A stretch of DNA of 64,000 nt, from positions 62,001 through 126,000 of the forward strand of contig DXMV01000024.1 of NCBI GenBank assembly GCA_019414055.1. The letters run 5' to 3'. This document shows, piece by piece, positions 18,301-27,890 of this stretch. The notes beneath the pieces are model-generated. The model did not search any database. It was not told the DNA's origin and worked only from the letters and a program-made list of their open reading frames with translations. This DNA comes from Collinsella sp. (GTDB lineage: Bacteria > Actinomycetota > Coriobacteriia > Coriobacteriales > Coriobacteriaceae). A program made the translations under genes and the position numbers. How positions within the stretch are numbered: position 1 is the stretch's first letter; every line of letters begins with the position of its first letter.

Positions 18301-19116
18301 CAGGTAGTGGAAATCGTTGGTGGCAATGACCTTGACGCCCACCTGTTTGGCGATGTCGATGAGCGTACGGTCCATCTGCTCGTCGGTCAGGCCGTTGTCG
18401 GTGGTGATGCCGTGTTCCTGGATCTCGATATAAAAGTCGCCGGGCTCGAAGGTGTCACGGAAGGTCTCGGCCCATTTGATGGCGCCTTCCATGTCACCAC
18501 GGTCGATGTATTTGGGGATGATGCCCGCGATGCAGGCACTCGTGCAGATCATGCCCTTGGCATGGCGGCGCAGGTTGTCGAGCGTCACGCGCGGCTTGTA
18601 GTAAAAGCCCTGCACGGCGGCTTCGGAAACCGTCTGCATCAGGTTGACGTAGCCCTCCTGGTCCTTAGCAAGAAGGATCATGTGGTAAAGCTCGGGCTTA
18701 TGGTCGCGGGCGAGCGTCTCGTCCGGCGTAAAGTAAACCTCGCAGCCAAAGATGGGCTTGATGACCAGAGGCGGCTTGAGCTCGTCGATGTTGCCCTTCT
18801 CGTCCCACATGGCCATGTCCTTCACATACTGGGCATGCTCGCGCGGGTTTTCCTCGGGATCGGGCTCCACCAGCTCGTCGCGGCGGTCCTTTTCCAAAAA
18901 GGCCTTGTCGTGGCTCCAGGTTTTGTACTCGGGCGTGTTGTGGTTAACGGCGTCGCAGGCCAGCGCCAGGTCGGGCACGCCATACATGTAGCCGTGGTCG
19001 GTAATGGCGACGGCGGGCATGCCCAGCTCTACGGCGCGATTGACCATATCCTGGATACGGGTTGCGCCGTCGAGCATGGAGAAAACAGTGTGATTGTGCA
19101 GATGGACGAATGCCAT
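15313..19116 (-). CDS. dnaE: DNA polymerase III alpha subunit
   Basis: This is the catalytic subunit of the replicative polymerase, 1267 residues. The PHP domain opens with HLHNHTVFSMLDG. The polymerase palm carries GPGRGSAAGAIVAYAM and the catalytic PDIDMDFDDERR. The tandem helix-hairpin-helix and OB-fold regions follow (VQLEDMEGEATVVVFPKTY). The length is slightly above the E. coli protein because of insertions, among them a segment around 60-110. No intein is visible. The window shows no second polymerase gene (polC type). Confidence 0.97.
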   Translation of the reverse strand: MAFVHLHNHTVFSMLDGATRIQDMVNRAVELGMPAVAITDHGYMYGVPDLALACDAVNHNTPEYKTWSHDKAFLEKDRRDELVEPDPEENPREHAQYVKDMAMWDEKGNIDELKPPLVIKPIFGCEVYFTPDETLARDHKPELYHMILLAKDQEGYVNLMQTVSEAAVQGFYYKPRVTLDNLRRHAKGMICTSACIAGIIPKYIDRGDMEGAIKWAETFRDTFEPGDFYIEIQEHGITTDNGLTDEQMDRTLIDIAKQVGVKVIATNDFHYLRREDAPVQDVIMCIGMNAKVDDPNRMRMTGSEFYMKTEEEMRAMFPYCPEACDNTLEIADKCYVELDWDSIILPRFPLLDPGETHESQFRRECEKGLRQHYGDDWATREIGGVNIKERFEYEYKVICDKGFAAYFLIVAEYVQWAKDNGIGVGPGRGSAAGAIVAYAMNITAFDPLENGLMFERFLSPQRTEMPDIDMDFDDERRLEVVEHVRQLYGPEKVTHVITYSTIKAKQAINDAARVLDYPVYMGQRLSKMVSSDPKVKLKQVLEKQPGKEDLFNPDFAEAYKKDDDARRIIDTALSIEGLTRGEGVHACAVLICRDPVNEHVPTKLDTKGGVEITQYEGHTVADMGLLKMDFLGLRTLTVISKAKANIKKNFGIDIKEEEIPFDDPEIFKLMGSGHTAGVFQVESAGMTATIKNMKPTEYKHVVALIALYRPGPLGAGMVSSYINRMNGKEPAVSYDDRLDDILGETYGTMVYQEQVMLISVEMCGFSKGESDSRIRKPVAKKKIKLLTSTVLHWEDGSDETTYDHWMNGAIKNNYTREVAQKIWDDVLEFASYAFNKSHSAGYAILVMQTAWLKAHYPHEYMAAVLTSYTGKTDKIVHYVSACRHDGIPVLSPDVNESGTEFTATKEGVRFGLAGIRGVGTGVAQAIIAEREAGGPFKTLHDFVERVDSSQANRRVIESLIKAGAFDSTGYPRRQMMHFVDKNNPENIIDAAIKRQKDRASGQTSFFDMFGDVEGSGFEVSVPDPDGQEWDRHLKLSQEKEVLGIYVSDHPLRPFEYALAKARDFSFSQIDTGYEVQNPTGGTINQEIPEGKALWWAGMVSSVSKRVTKNGDPMGIVQLEDMEGEATVVVFPKTYKEAEGYLYGEVDPETGAQLSDAFVRIKGKLERSDRGDQIIAQEIVPLELNEENNKPKVFEVMVPNSRFSQGNMARLATVLTANPGGDRVEIFIEQVDGRVLRAEVPAKVNARSIPLLAEAKAIVGNQGRVTVI

Positions 19117-19355
19117 GTGATGAGCTCCGATGCGGGTTCGTGTTCTGACTGAACGATTTTACCGCACGGCACGGACAGCACCCGAACCTAGCCAAACCCA
19201 CACGGGTAGTCAATTTGGGACCTTCAAAAAGGGAATGAGGGCATCCCGATGCATCGAGTATTACTGGAACCCCGGCGATACGCTGAATGATTTGTGACGA
19301 ATAGTCATGTCCATCAAGAAGGCTCGACGCTTCGGGCAGTTCGTCAATCGATATA

Positions 19356-20555
19356 TCAATTCTTGGAGACATGTATTCCTACCATTTTTAAAGAAACAAC
19401 GGCGGTAATTGCTATCGCGATTGCGCCAATAACACCGAGCGCTATCTGAATGGGATATAACCCCAACACATATCCAAATATGGAGAAAAACATTGCAGAA
19501 AAGAGAGCCCTTACCAGAGACGCGACGGAAAGGATCGTCGCGCGGAGATCGTCCGCTATAGCGTCTTGGATTAAGTTTTCCGAAGTGATGTACACCACTT
19601 CTGGGAGAAAACAAAGCACCATGCTAAGGCCAAACAAACACAGCGGATTTGAAGCGAACCACGGAAGAATCATGAAAAGACCGGCCTCGATTAGCATCGA
19701 GCCGAGCATGGTATTTCTTTTCCCGAAACGCGATGAGAAGAAATCTGCTGCAATGTAGGCCGTCGCATTTACTGCATAGGATGCACCGAAAAAGATTCCT
19801 ATTATGGAGGCGGGAGCATCAAATGCGTCGAATACCAACTGATTCAAGTTGTAATAACTCCCATAGAATCCATCGAGCATGCTTGTGCCGATTAGAAGAA
19901 GCAACACCGCAAAAGCGGATTCTCCAATGCACCAGGTTTCGCGTCTGAAGATCTTGGCTACGTCAAACCTTCCCTTTTCAGAGCTTTCAGAACGGGTCGC
20001 TTCCGTCCTCTCAATGGGATACAGAAGGAAAAGCTGCAGGAGATAGAAAACGGAGACACATACGTAGAGGGCGCTCCAAGATACTTGGGCAATGAAAGAT
20101 CCGAGCACAATTGCCATTCCCGTAGCGATTGATTGTGCGGCAAGCAGCCGAGCATTGATGGTGAGGAAGCGCTCTCCTTGACCGGCATTCCGGGCAATTT
20201 CATATAAAAGTGCTTGTTCGGATCCCGATTGAAGGGAGTAGGCGAGTGCCTCAACAAGGGAAAGCACGACAAGAAAGGGGCCTGAGAGCAACAGCATGCC
20301 AGCCGTATGGAAGAAAAGCAGCAGCACGCCCACTTGAATCGAAAACTTCTTTCCAAAGAAATCGCCTATCAGCCCTGTTGGCAGCTCGAGGACGACCGTT
20401 GCAATGTTAAACAGGGCTTGATAAAGCGCGATTTCCGTGACAGACATTCCTTTCTCCGCAAGGAAAAGTAGAAACACTCCCCGATTTAAAACAAATCCCG
20501 CGAGAACGAAAAAGGCGGAATAGATTTGCAGTTGCGTAGCGGCATTCTTATTCAT
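19356..20555 (-). CDS. MFS transporter, lower-GC insert
   Basis: A 399-residue major facilitator protein with about 12 hydrophobic segments. The cytoplasmic loop after helix 2 reads LPTGLIGDFFGKKFS, the usual MFS motif A region. Substrate unknown; drug or peptide export is typical for this type. Base composition and codon choice are clearly more AT-rich than in the flanking dnaE and addA genes, which suggests recent acquisition. The last codons overlap a possible reading frame starting MSPRIDISIDELPEA at 19372 with AGGA upstream. That frame runs into dnaE and was not called. Confidence 0.85.
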   Translation of the reverse strand: MNKNAATQLQIYSAFFVLAGFVLNRGVFLLFLAEKGMSVTEIALYQALFNIATVVLELPTGLIGDFFGKKFSIQVGVLLLFFHTAGMLLLSGPFLVVLSLVEALAYSLQSGSEQALLYEIARNAGQGERFLTINARLLAAQSIATGMAIVLGSFIAQVSWSALYVCVSVFYLLQLFLLYPIERTEATRSESSEKGRFDVAKIFRRETWCIGESAFAVLLLLIGTSMLDGFYGSYYNLNQLVFDAFDAPASIIGIFFGASYAVNATAYIAADFFSSRFGKRNTMLGSMLIEAGLFMILPWFASNPLCLFGLSMVLCFLPEVVYITSENLIQDAIADDLRATILSVASLVRALFSAMFFSIFGYVLGLYPIQIALGVIGAIAIAITAVVSLKMVGIHVSKN

Positions 20556-20641
20556 TTGGCACTTCCAACAACATTTTTTGTCGGGCTGTTCGCTACTGAC
20601 TCGAAACCCGAAGTGTTCACGGTTTCCGATGAAGAGTCACC

Positions 20642-20800
20642 TTACCTTTTGCGGTATGGGCGCTTCTCGTACTTATAGCCGTTGTGCTTGTTGCGGCTGG
20701 GACACTTACCCGTGGCGTTCTCGATATCCTGCATGATGGACCCCGCCAGAGCGTCAAAAAGCTCCTCCGGCGTCACCTCAAGCGTTTTGGTGAGCTGCAT
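20642..20800 (-). CDS. Short DUF3284-like protein, probably a remnant
   Basis: This 52-codon ORF starts MQLTKTLEVTPEELFDALAGSI and ends in a very basic tail (KHNGYKYEKRPYRKR). The first 45 residues follow the pattern of the N-terminus of DUF3284 proteins, which often accompany lactose/cellobiose PTS genes, but the usual remaining 90 or so residues are absent. It starts after AGGAGC. It could be a 3'-truncated copy left beside the acquired MFS gene or a genuine short form. No PTS gene is nearby. Confidence 0.5.
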   Translation of the reverse strand: MQLTKTLEVTPEELFDALAGSIMQDIENATGKCPSRNKHNGYKYEKRPYRKR

Positions 20801-20945
20801 GATAGCTCCTTATTCGTTTGAACCGTTCGAGCTATTGTACCGTCCCAGACTCTCCCATGCGTTGCGGTGCTATTTGGACGATTGAGGGCTTTATTCCGGG
20901 GCGGCCGTGTGAGTTTGCCCAAAGTAGCTAAAAGAGCCCCGCCCC

Positions 20946-20984
20946 AAAAAGACTGCGGTGGAATCGATAGGGATTCCACCGCAG
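20946..20984 (-). terminator. addA terminator
   Basis: A 13-bp stem (CTGCGGTGGAATC paired with GATTCCACCGCAG, 6-nt loop) is followed on the minus strand by TCTTTTT, 12 nt past the addA stop. Confidence 0.88.
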
Positions 20985-20995
20985 GTTGTTGAGGG

Positions 20996-23900
20996 TTAGA
21001 GGTTGTAGGTGACCACCTGGGGCTCGCAGGGGTTGGCGGGATCGGCCTGCTCCACGCGGACGAACTTGACCGTCACGGCCTCAAAGCCTGCCTTGTGCAA
21101 CACATCGGCGTAGACGCGCGCCTGCAGGGCGTGCTTCCCCTGCAGCTGTTCCGGCGTCTCGTCCGGCGTGCCGCCCGTCTTGTAGTCGATGACCAGCGCG
21201 CGCGACGGATCGGCCGGGTTCGTCGCCAAAGCGTCGATGGCGCCTTCGGCATATGCACCGTAGCGAGCGATGTCCTCGTCCTCACAGCCCAGCGAAAAGA
21301 ACGGCACCTCGGCACGGATACACGGCCACGCGAGCAGCTCGGCACGAACAGCCGACTTGAGCCAGCGGTCCAGGGCAACGTCGAAGCGTTCGCGCTGCTC
21401 CGGCGTCAGGCACCACAGGCGCGCCAGCGCATCGGCACGCTCAGCGGGCAGCGCATCGGCACCCATCTCGATGAGCCACTGGCAGGCAGCATGGAAGGCC
21501 GAGCCCAGCGCCATAGGATTGCCGGTGGGCTCGACAGCAGCCACGTCCGTATCCGTCATCTCCGAGCCATCCGACTCCGCATCATCGCCAGCCTCGTCCA
21601 TGGGAACACGCGTCTCGGCTGCACGGTCCTCGGCCTCGGCATGGAGCGCCGCGGCGATCGACGAATAGCTGTACGAATCACGCGCCGGGAACGGACACGT
21701 GCCCATGCGCACGCCCGCCGCCTGGGGATACACAAGCTCAAACGCATCGGGCTCGGGGTCGGCAGGACCGGGAACGGCGGCTCGGGCATCTGCACCGGCA
21801 CCCTCCGACTCCGCATCGCCGCGGACAAGCCTGCCCTCGGCATCCAGTGAAGCGTTGGCCTCAAACGCCTGCTCGCCAAAGGTAAAGTCCGAAAGCGAAA
21901 TGAGCTCGTAATCGCCCGGCTGAGAGTTGTCGAACACCAGGCGGTCGGCATCGAGCTGCGGCATGTCCAGAGCGTCGGTCGGCAAAATACGGCGCAGCAC
22001 GTCATAGGTCAGATCGGTCTCGACGTCGAAGGTCGGCGCCGTCACCTTGCCACGGCTCACGCCGGCATCCATCGCCAAGATCACCAGCTCGCGCGCACGC
22101 GTCATGGCAACGTAGAGCAAACGAGCTCGCTCCTCGAGCGAAAGCTGCAGGTCGTCGCTGCGCAGGCGAACGAATGCCTCGGCGGGAGAGCCCGTCGCGC
22201 AGACGTCCTCCATGAGCTCCGGCGGCAACCATAGCGTCGTGCCCTTGCCCTTAAACGCATGCTCAAACTGTTTTTTGACGTCGTCGCCCTTCACAAAGGT
22301 TCCGTCGGCGAGCTTAACGCCGTCGAAGCGTGCCGGCAGCGCCACGACCTGCGCTCCGCCCTCGACGCGACCCATCTGTGCCGTGCCCGAGGACTTACGC
22401 ACGCCAAAGCACTCGGCGACCGCCACGACCGGATATTCCAGACCCTTGGAGGCGTGCACCGTCATGATGCGCACCGCGCCGTCGCCCTCCTCGTTGAGCG
22501 CGCCCGGCGCCTCCTTGCCCGCCAAGAAGCGGTCGAAGGCCAGCGCGATGGAACGCGGCGAGTTACCGAACTCAGCCTCAGCCTCGGCCACGGCGTCGAG
22601 TGCCTTGAGCACGTTGGCGGCAATGGCCTTGCCCTCGGGACCACGCTGTGCCAGGCGTACAAACCAGCCGGAGGCGTTGACCACGTCGCGCGCGATGGCG
22701 GCGAACGAATCGCGGCCCACACGACGAAGCGCATACCGCAGCACCTCGCGGGCGCGCGTCACCAGCGGCAAGTCTTGCAAACCCAGCACGTCGAAATCAC
22801 TCATAATGCCCACGTCGATATTCCGGCGCGAGGTCTCCCCCGTCTCGCTATCGAGCTTGGTCGCCAGCGCCAGGAACTCCTGGGCGCCGAGCGCAAACAT
22901 CGGCGATGCCAGCAGCGGCATAAGGCCCTGCGCCGTATCGGCCGGATTGGCGAGTGCACAAACCAGGGCGCGCACCGTCTGAACCTCGGCAGCTTGGGCA
23001 AAGACTGAGCCGCCCGCGATCACGCAGTCGAGCCCTTGGTCGCGGAAAGCCTGGGCATAGACGTCGGCGTTGGTCATACGGCCCAGCAGCAGTACCATGC
23101 CGCCCTGGAGCTGGCCGGCATCGGCAAGCGCACGGAACCGCTCCGCGATCGCGCGGGCCTTGGCCTGTGTGCGCTCCTGCGTACTGCCGCCGGCAACAAG
23201 GAGCGCCTGACGACGCGAGGCGTCTGCCACCAGCGTGTCCTTGCGGCCATCGCTCGCCTCAAGATCCAAAAAGCCCTGCATCAGGCCGCCGCCATCGCCG
23301 TCGAAAACGCGTGCCACGTAACGCAGCACCTCGTCATGGCTGCGGAAGTTGCGAACGAGTTTAACGAGCTCGCCGGCGGGGACATCGGCAGCAGCGCCAG
23401 CGACGGCCGCCGCCTCGGCCGTCCCCGAGGCGCCCACCTTGCGCTCTTGGCGACGGAACACCTCGACCTCGGCGCCGCGGAAACGATAGATCGACTGCTG
23501 CGCATCGCCCACGGTGCACAGCGCGCGCTCCCCCGCACCCGTCAGGTAGCGGATTAGATCGACCTGCATCTGGTCGGTATCCTGGAACTCGTCGATCATG
23601 ACCATCTTAAAGCGGCCCTCGTATGCCGCTCGGATGGCCGGGTAATCGCGCAGGGCCTCGTAGGCCATGCGCAGCAGGTCGTTGTTGTCGAGGGCAGACT
23701 GGCCGGCCTTAAGCGCGCGGTACTCAGCCTCTACAGAGCGGGCCAAGCCCACCAGTGCATCGAGCGCGGGGCCACCGCAGGCAAGCACGATATTGATAAA
23801 TGCATCGGCGGCCTCGGCCTTGAGCAGCTCGACCTGCTCCTTGGGGAACGCCTTGCTCGCGCGCGGCATGGTGCACGACATCATGAGTCGTGCCGCATCG

Positions 23901-24631
23901 GCCATGGTCTTGCCGCTCGCCTCGAACGCGTCGATGGCATCGAGCGCCATCTGCGCTTTCTCGGTCGCGGCCTTGCTTGCGCCCAGCGCCGCACGATAGG
24001 CATCGGCGAGTGCCGAGGTATCGGCCTGGCCGCGCGCCACGCGTACGTCGTCCATGCCGCCCGGCAGCTGGCTCGAGAGCTCCAGTAACTCGCGCACCAG
24101 GCCCTTGATGGTGGTGCCGGCGCCAAAGGGACCGCCCTCGCCCGCCATGGGATACCAGGCGTAGAGGGCCTTGAGCGATGCCGCGAGCTCGGGGGCGGCA
24201 TCGGGTGCCGTCGCGCGGGCCAGCACGTGCTCAACAGCCTGGTCCATAAGCTCGTCGGTATCGGTGAGCACCGTGAACTCGGGGTCGATGCCCAGCTCCA
24301 GCGCGTGCGCGCGCAGGATACGCGAGCACATGCCGTGAATGGTCGAGATCCATGCGTCGTCGACGGTCAGGGCCTCCTCGTCCATGCCCTCGTCGATAAG
24401 CGCACGGCGCACACGGTCACGGATCTCGGCCGCGGCATCTTTGGTAAAGGTGATGGCGAGCACCTGGTCCAGATGCTCAACGAACGGACCGGATTCGGGC
24501 GAGAGCGCGTAGACGATGCGGCGCGTAAGGGTAAAGGTCTTGCCCGAACCGGCGCCCGCCGAGACAAACAGCGGACGGTCGAGCGTTTTGACGATCTGCA
24601 GCTGTTGCGGCATCAAAGTCGAAAGATCCAT
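20996..24631 (-). CDS. addA: AddA/RecB-type helicase-nuclease
   Basis: This is a UvrD-like 3'-5' helicase with a C-terminal PD-(D/E)XK nuclease, the motor subunit of a double-strand-break resection complex. The 1211 residues include Walker A FVSAGAGSGKTFTLTRRI at about 22, Walker B MIDEFQDTDQMQ, GDAQQSIYRFRGAE, and motif VI RLLYVAMTRARELVIL. The nuclease shows ALVIDYKTGGTPDETPEQL near the C-terminus. An acidic low-complexity stretch at about 1000-1060 (DAESDGSEMTDTD) separates the helicase and nuclease domains. It follows addB with a 3-nt gap, so the two are coupled. Confidence 0.93.
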   Translation of the reverse strand: MDLSTLMPQQLQIVKTLDRPLFVSAGAGSGKTFTLTRRIVYALSPESGPFVEHLDQVLAITFTKDAAAEIRDRVRRALIDEGMDEEALTVDDAWISTIHGMCSRILRAHALELGIDPEFTVLTDTDELMDQAVEHVLARATAPDAAPELAASLKALYAWYPMAGEGGPFGAGTTIKGLVRELLELSSQLPGGMDDVRVARGQADTSALADAYRAALGASKAATEKAQMALDAIDAFEASGKTMADAARLMMSCTMPRASKAFPKEQVELLKAEAADAFINIVLACGGPALDALVGLARSVEAEYRALKAGQSALDNNDLLRMAYEALRDYPAIRAAYEGRFKMVMIDEFQDTDQMQVDLIRYLTGAGERALCTVGDAQQSIYRFRGAEVEVFRRQERKVGASGTAEAAAVAGAAADVPAGELVKLVRNFRSHDEVLRYVARVFDGDGGGLMQGFLDLEASDGRKDTLVADASRRQALLVAGGSTQERTQAKARAIAERFRALADAGQLQGGMVLLLGRMTNADVYAQAFRDQGLDCVIAGGSVFAQAAEVQTVRALVCALANPADTAQGLMPLLASPMFALGAQEFLALATKLDSETGETSRRNIDVGIMSDFDVLGLQDLPLVTRAREVLRYALRRVGRDSFAAIARDVVNASGWFVRLAQRGPEGKAIAANVLKALDAVAEAEAEFGNSPRSIALAFDRFLAGKEAPGALNEEGDGAVRIMTVHASKGLEYPVVAVAECFGVRKSSGTAQMGRVEGGAQVVALPARFDGVKLADGTFVKGDDVKKQFEHAFKGKGTTLWLPPELMEDVCATGSPAEAFVRLRSDDLQLSLEERARLLYVAMTRARELVILAMDAGVSRGKVTAPTFDVETDLTYDVLRRILPTDALDMPQLDADRLVFDNSQPGDYELISLSDFTFGEQAFEANASLDAEGRLVRGDAESEGAGADARAAVPGPADPEPDAFELVYPQAAGVRMGTCPFPARDSYSYSSIAAALHAEAEDRAAETRVPMDEAGDDAESDGSEMTDTDVAAVEPTGNPMALGSAFHAACQWLIEMGADALPAERADALARLWCLTPEQRERFDVALDRWLKSAVRAELLAWPCIRAEVPFFSLGCEDEDIARYGAYAEGAIDALATNPADPSRALVIDYKTGGTPDETPEQLQGKHALQARVYADVLHKAGFEAVTVKFVRVEQADPANPCEPQVVTYNL

Positions 24632-24634
24632 GGC

Positions 24635-27600
24635 CTACACGTCCCTCCTTACAAACGTTCCTTCGTGGTTATACGAGCAGCGCGCATGCGCGGCCTGAGC
24701 CGACGTCGGGTCGACGGCGGCAACGTTGCCTGCCTCGAGCTCGCGCAGGCGCTCGGCGATGCCGGCCTCCACGCGATCGAGCAGGGCGTCGAAGTCCATG
24801 CTGCCACCCTCGCCGGGGAAACCTTTCTTAAGGCCCGGGATGCGACCGTCGCCGCGCTCTTCCTCGAGTAGCTCGGCGCTCGCGGCACCGCGCAACGCCG
24901 GCTTGCCGCCCTTGGTCGAAAAGTAGAGCGCCGCGCGGGTGTCCAAATCCAGCGCCCGGCGCATGGCCTGGGCGTAGATGAGCGTTTGGGTATGTGGCGG
25001 CAACCAGCGCGGATCGTCGATGGGCGCCGTGCCCGATTCCTCGTCGCGCACCGTAGGGTCGGCGAGCTTAAACTCCTCAACGCCCGTGCGATGCTTGTAG
25101 TCGATCACCACGGCACGATTCTCGGCATCCACGTCCACGCGATCGATGCGCCCGCCAAGCGGCCAACCGGCATACTCAACCTTGAGCTCGTTGAAGGCGA
25201 ACTCCAGGTAGCGCGGGGCAAAGGGGGCAAGTGCCTCGGACTCGTAGGCAAGTACGCCCTCCAGCTGCGGCAAGATCTCGGCCACCTGGCGCTCCTCCAC
25301 CGCAGAGAGCGGCACCAGCGGGCCCTCCGTGCCGCGCTTGCCGGCGTGCTCGGCCAACGTCTCGTCAAAGACCTCGCGCAGCAGCTCCTGAGCGCGCGGC
25401 AGATTCTCGGGCGTCACGCGCTCCATGCCCTCCTGGGGCAGGCGGGCATGCAGGTGCTCCAGCACATCGTGGACAAAGTTGCCCTTCTCCATATTTCCAA
25501 AGCCCGCGTCGATGGACTGAGGCTTCACGCGATACGACACGAACCAGCACAGCGGGCACGTCGAGTACGCCTCAATCTGCGAGGCGGACGTCAGACGCGG
25601 CACGAGCGGCGCGTTCTCGCCCTCGCCATCGCGGCGACGCAGGATCAGGTACGGCACAGCCGCCTCACTCAAATGCTGAGGAGCCTCGCACGCGACGCGC
25701 TTGTACTCGATGCCCTCGCCGGCCGCTGGATCAAAATCGGCGACGATACCGCCCTCGCCCACGCGCGCAACCTTGGCGGCGCCAGCGGCCTCGGCATGCG
25801 CCCGCAACTCGGTCCACACGGCAGCCGGATAGCACTCGCGCGCCTGGCGATCGTGGGTCACGCGGGCGAGCACAACGGGGCCGCGTGCCGCCTGCATCGC
25901 GCGGCCAAAGCGCACGCGCAGCAGGGCCGCGGGCTCAAGCGTCACGCCGCTGCGCCCCAGCTCGGCCGTCAGCGTAGCTAGCGGGCCCTCCTCATGTGAG
26001 AGCGGATAACTGTCCAGGTCGACGTCGGCAAACAGCACGGCATCGTAGCTGTCGGGGCGCAGGGCTGCCGCATCGGCAAGCGACGCAAAGCGCACCTGGG
26101 CGCGCGGCGCGCGGTCGACCTCGTAGGTCTCGTAATCGTATGCGGTGCTGCGCTTGTCCACCTTGGTACGGACGCCGTCGAGCACGGGCACGGTCGCGGC
26201 CTGCGACACGTCGAGCGCGCGGGCATCGTTCATAAGGATTTCGATGGCATGGCGCAGCAGAGCCGTCTCTGCCTGGCGACGGGCCTGGCCGTCAAGGCCT
26301 CCAAGGGCGCAATCGGGCAACGCCTCGGCGACGGCGAGCATTGCCTTGAGCGCCGTCACGGGTTTGTCGCGCCACAGCGCCTGGAACACGTCCGAGGCCA
26401 CGCACGGCACGTTCTTAAACCAGTTCTCACCACTGGTAGCCTTGCGCGTGCCCCTAACCTGGCCCTGCACGCTCTGCAGCAGGCTCTTGACGGCCGAGGT
26501 GGTCTTACCGCGCGACAGGCGCATGTTCTTGTCGAAGGTGCGCGCGCTGGCGGCATCGGCACCCGAAAGCGGACTGTAAATCCAGTCGGTAAGCTCCGGC
26601 GCGGGCCACCACTCGGTCTTTGACGCCATGCCCTCATCGGCGGCCTTCATGCGCTCGATCAGATTGACGAGCGCCGTGAACTGCCTGTCCGCGATGGATT
26701 GGGAAAATGCCGTGAACTCGGTTGTCTCGGCCGCAATATGACGCGCCGCCAAACGGGCAGCGAGCTCACCAAACAGCTGGGGCGCCCGGGCAGACACCAC
26801 GAGCACGCGGGCGGGGTCCGCCGACGCCGCGACGCTGCCGTCGACCTCGGCGTCCTCACACGTTTTTACCAGCTCATCGATTGCATCCACATAGGCGTGG
26901 GCGCGGGCGTGAGGGCCGGCAACCTCTACAAAGGTAGGCTGAGCGGCGGTCCCGCAAGCGGCATCAGACGCGGCGGCACCCTCCCCCAGCGGCGCGGCCT
27001 CAAACAGCACGCCGCGGGCATCAAATGCCGCGGCAAGCTCCTCGCGCATTGCCGCCTGCTCGCGGACAAGCAGCACAACGACCTCTCCCCCATTGTTCGC
27101 CACGGCCGACAGCAACTCGAGCAGGCCGTGTGTAAACGACGTGACACCGCGCACGCAGACGGCGCGGGTGCACGCCGGAAGGTTGTCGGCCAGCACCTCG
27201 CCCATAAGGTCAGCCGCCTCGCAGGGCTCGACCATGCCTCGACGGTCCAAGCCGCTCGCATAGGCGCTCAACAGCTCGAACACGCGAGCCTCGGCGTCGC
27301 TCTTGGGATCGGGCTGGCAAACGTCGCCGCAGCAGCGCTCGGCACCCGTTCCCGCTACGCCCGGCAGCACATCGCGGGCCATGCGCGCGAGCATGCGCAC
27401 CGTGCCCCGACTGCGCGAAAGCGGCTGCAGGTCGGTATCGTCGCGACGGGCGATCATGTCCGAGAACAGCATTTGGCGTTGCATGTTGTCGACGAAGCCG
27501 CGGCCATCGCCCATAAGCTCCCACAGCGAACGAAGCCACGACGCGGGGGTTTTGTAGTCAACGCCCAGCGAGGCGCCAGCAACCGCAGCATCGTGACGGC

Positions 27601-27733
27601 ACAGGTCGAGCTCGGCAAACGAGGGCGCCAGCAAAACGGCACGCCCGTGGCGGGCGACCAGGTCGGCGAGCAACGCCGCCTCGGCATCGCTCAAGTCCGT
27701 ACCGGTATTGGTGGTATAGATTCGAACAGGCAT
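24635..27733 (-). CDS. addB: AddB-like nuclease subunit
   Basis: This is the partner of AddA, 1032 residues. The N-terminal inactivated-helicase region has no clear Walker A: the expected P-loop position reads VLLAPSFAELDL, as in RexB-like members. The C-terminal nuclease has STCPLCWFVSYRV, GNFVHDVLEHLH and AVVIDYKHRTGVEEF, the latter matching the PD-(D/E)XK core. Near the end is a lone ARCSYNHEGTF cysteine instead of the full CxxC...C Fe-S triad, so cluster binding is uncertain. It is first in a two-gene operon with addA. Confidence 0.88.
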   Translation of the reverse strand: MPVRIYTTNTGTDLSDAEAALLADLVARHGRAVLLAPSFAELDLCRHDAAVAGASLGVDYKTPASWLRSLWELMGDGRGFVDNMQRQMLFSDMIARRDDTDLQPLSRSRGTVRMLARMARDVLPGVAGTGAERCCGDVCQPDPKSDAEARVFELLSAYASGLDRRGMVEPCEAADLMGEVLADNLPACTRAVCVRGVTSFTHGLLELLSAVANNGGEVVVLLVREQAAMREELAAAFDARGVLFEAAPLGEGAAASDAACGTAAQPTFVEVAGPHARAHAYVDAIDELVKTCEDAEVDGSVAASADPARVLVVSARAPQLFGELAARLAARHIAAETTEFTAFSQSIADRQFTALVNLIERMKAADEGMASKTEWWPAPELTDWIYSPLSGADAASARTFDKNMRLSRGKTTSAVKSLLQSVQGQVRGTRKATSGENWFKNVPCVASDVFQALWRDKPVTALKAMLAVAEALPDCALGGLDGQARRQAETALLRHAIEILMNDARALDVSQAATVPVLDGVRTKVDKRSTAYDYETYEVDRAPRAQVRFASLADAAALRPDSYDAVLFADVDLDSYPLSHEEGPLATLTAELGRSGVTLEPAALLRVRFGRAMQAARGPVVLARVTHDRQARECYPAAVWTELRAHAEAAGAAKVARVGEGGIVADFDPAAGEGIEYKRVACEAPQHLSEAAVPYLILRRRDGEGENAPLVPRLTSASQIEAYSTCPLCWFVSYRVKPQSIDAGFGNMEKGNFVHDVLEHLHARLPQEGMERVTPENLPRAQELLREVFDETLAEHAGKRGTEGPLVPLSAVEERQVAEILPQLEGVLAYESEALAPFAPRYLEFAFNELKVEYAGWPLGGRIDRVDVDAENRAVVIDYKHRTGVEEFKLADPTVRDEESGTAPIDDPRWLPPHTQTLIYAQAMRRALDLDTRAALYFSTKGGKPALRGAASAELLEEERGDGRIPGLKKGFPGEGGSMDFDALLDRVEAGIAERLRELEAGNVAAVDPTSAQAAHARCSYNHEGTFVRRDV

Positions 27734-27837
27734 GGTCCTCCACTCAAACCGTTCGCAATAATCAATGCATCCATCCTACCCGCCCACACGGACAGATTTG
27801 CCCCACGCCAACAGATTTCCTCCGTCCCCAAGGGATC

Positions 27838-27863
27838 AAAAAACCGCCCCCGAAGGGACGGTT
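27838..27863 (-). terminator. Terminator of the YerC-like gene
   Basis: A short stem (AACCGCCCC with GGGACGGTT, one G-U pair) is followed on the minus strand by TTTTTT, 28 nt past the stop of the gene at 27891. Confidence 0.75.
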
Positions 27864-27890
27864 CTGCGCAACTCGTTTGTCGCCGCTGGT

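Noticed and set aside
15970..19152. 1060-codon plus-strand frame opposite dnaE
   Set aside because: Antisense shadow; dnaE is unambiguous.
18944..19372. Frame starting MSPRIDISIDELPEA overlapping the MFS stop
   Set aside because: It has a plausible ribosome site, but it runs deep into dnaE in the wrong frame and its later residues look random; noted only as a possible remnant.
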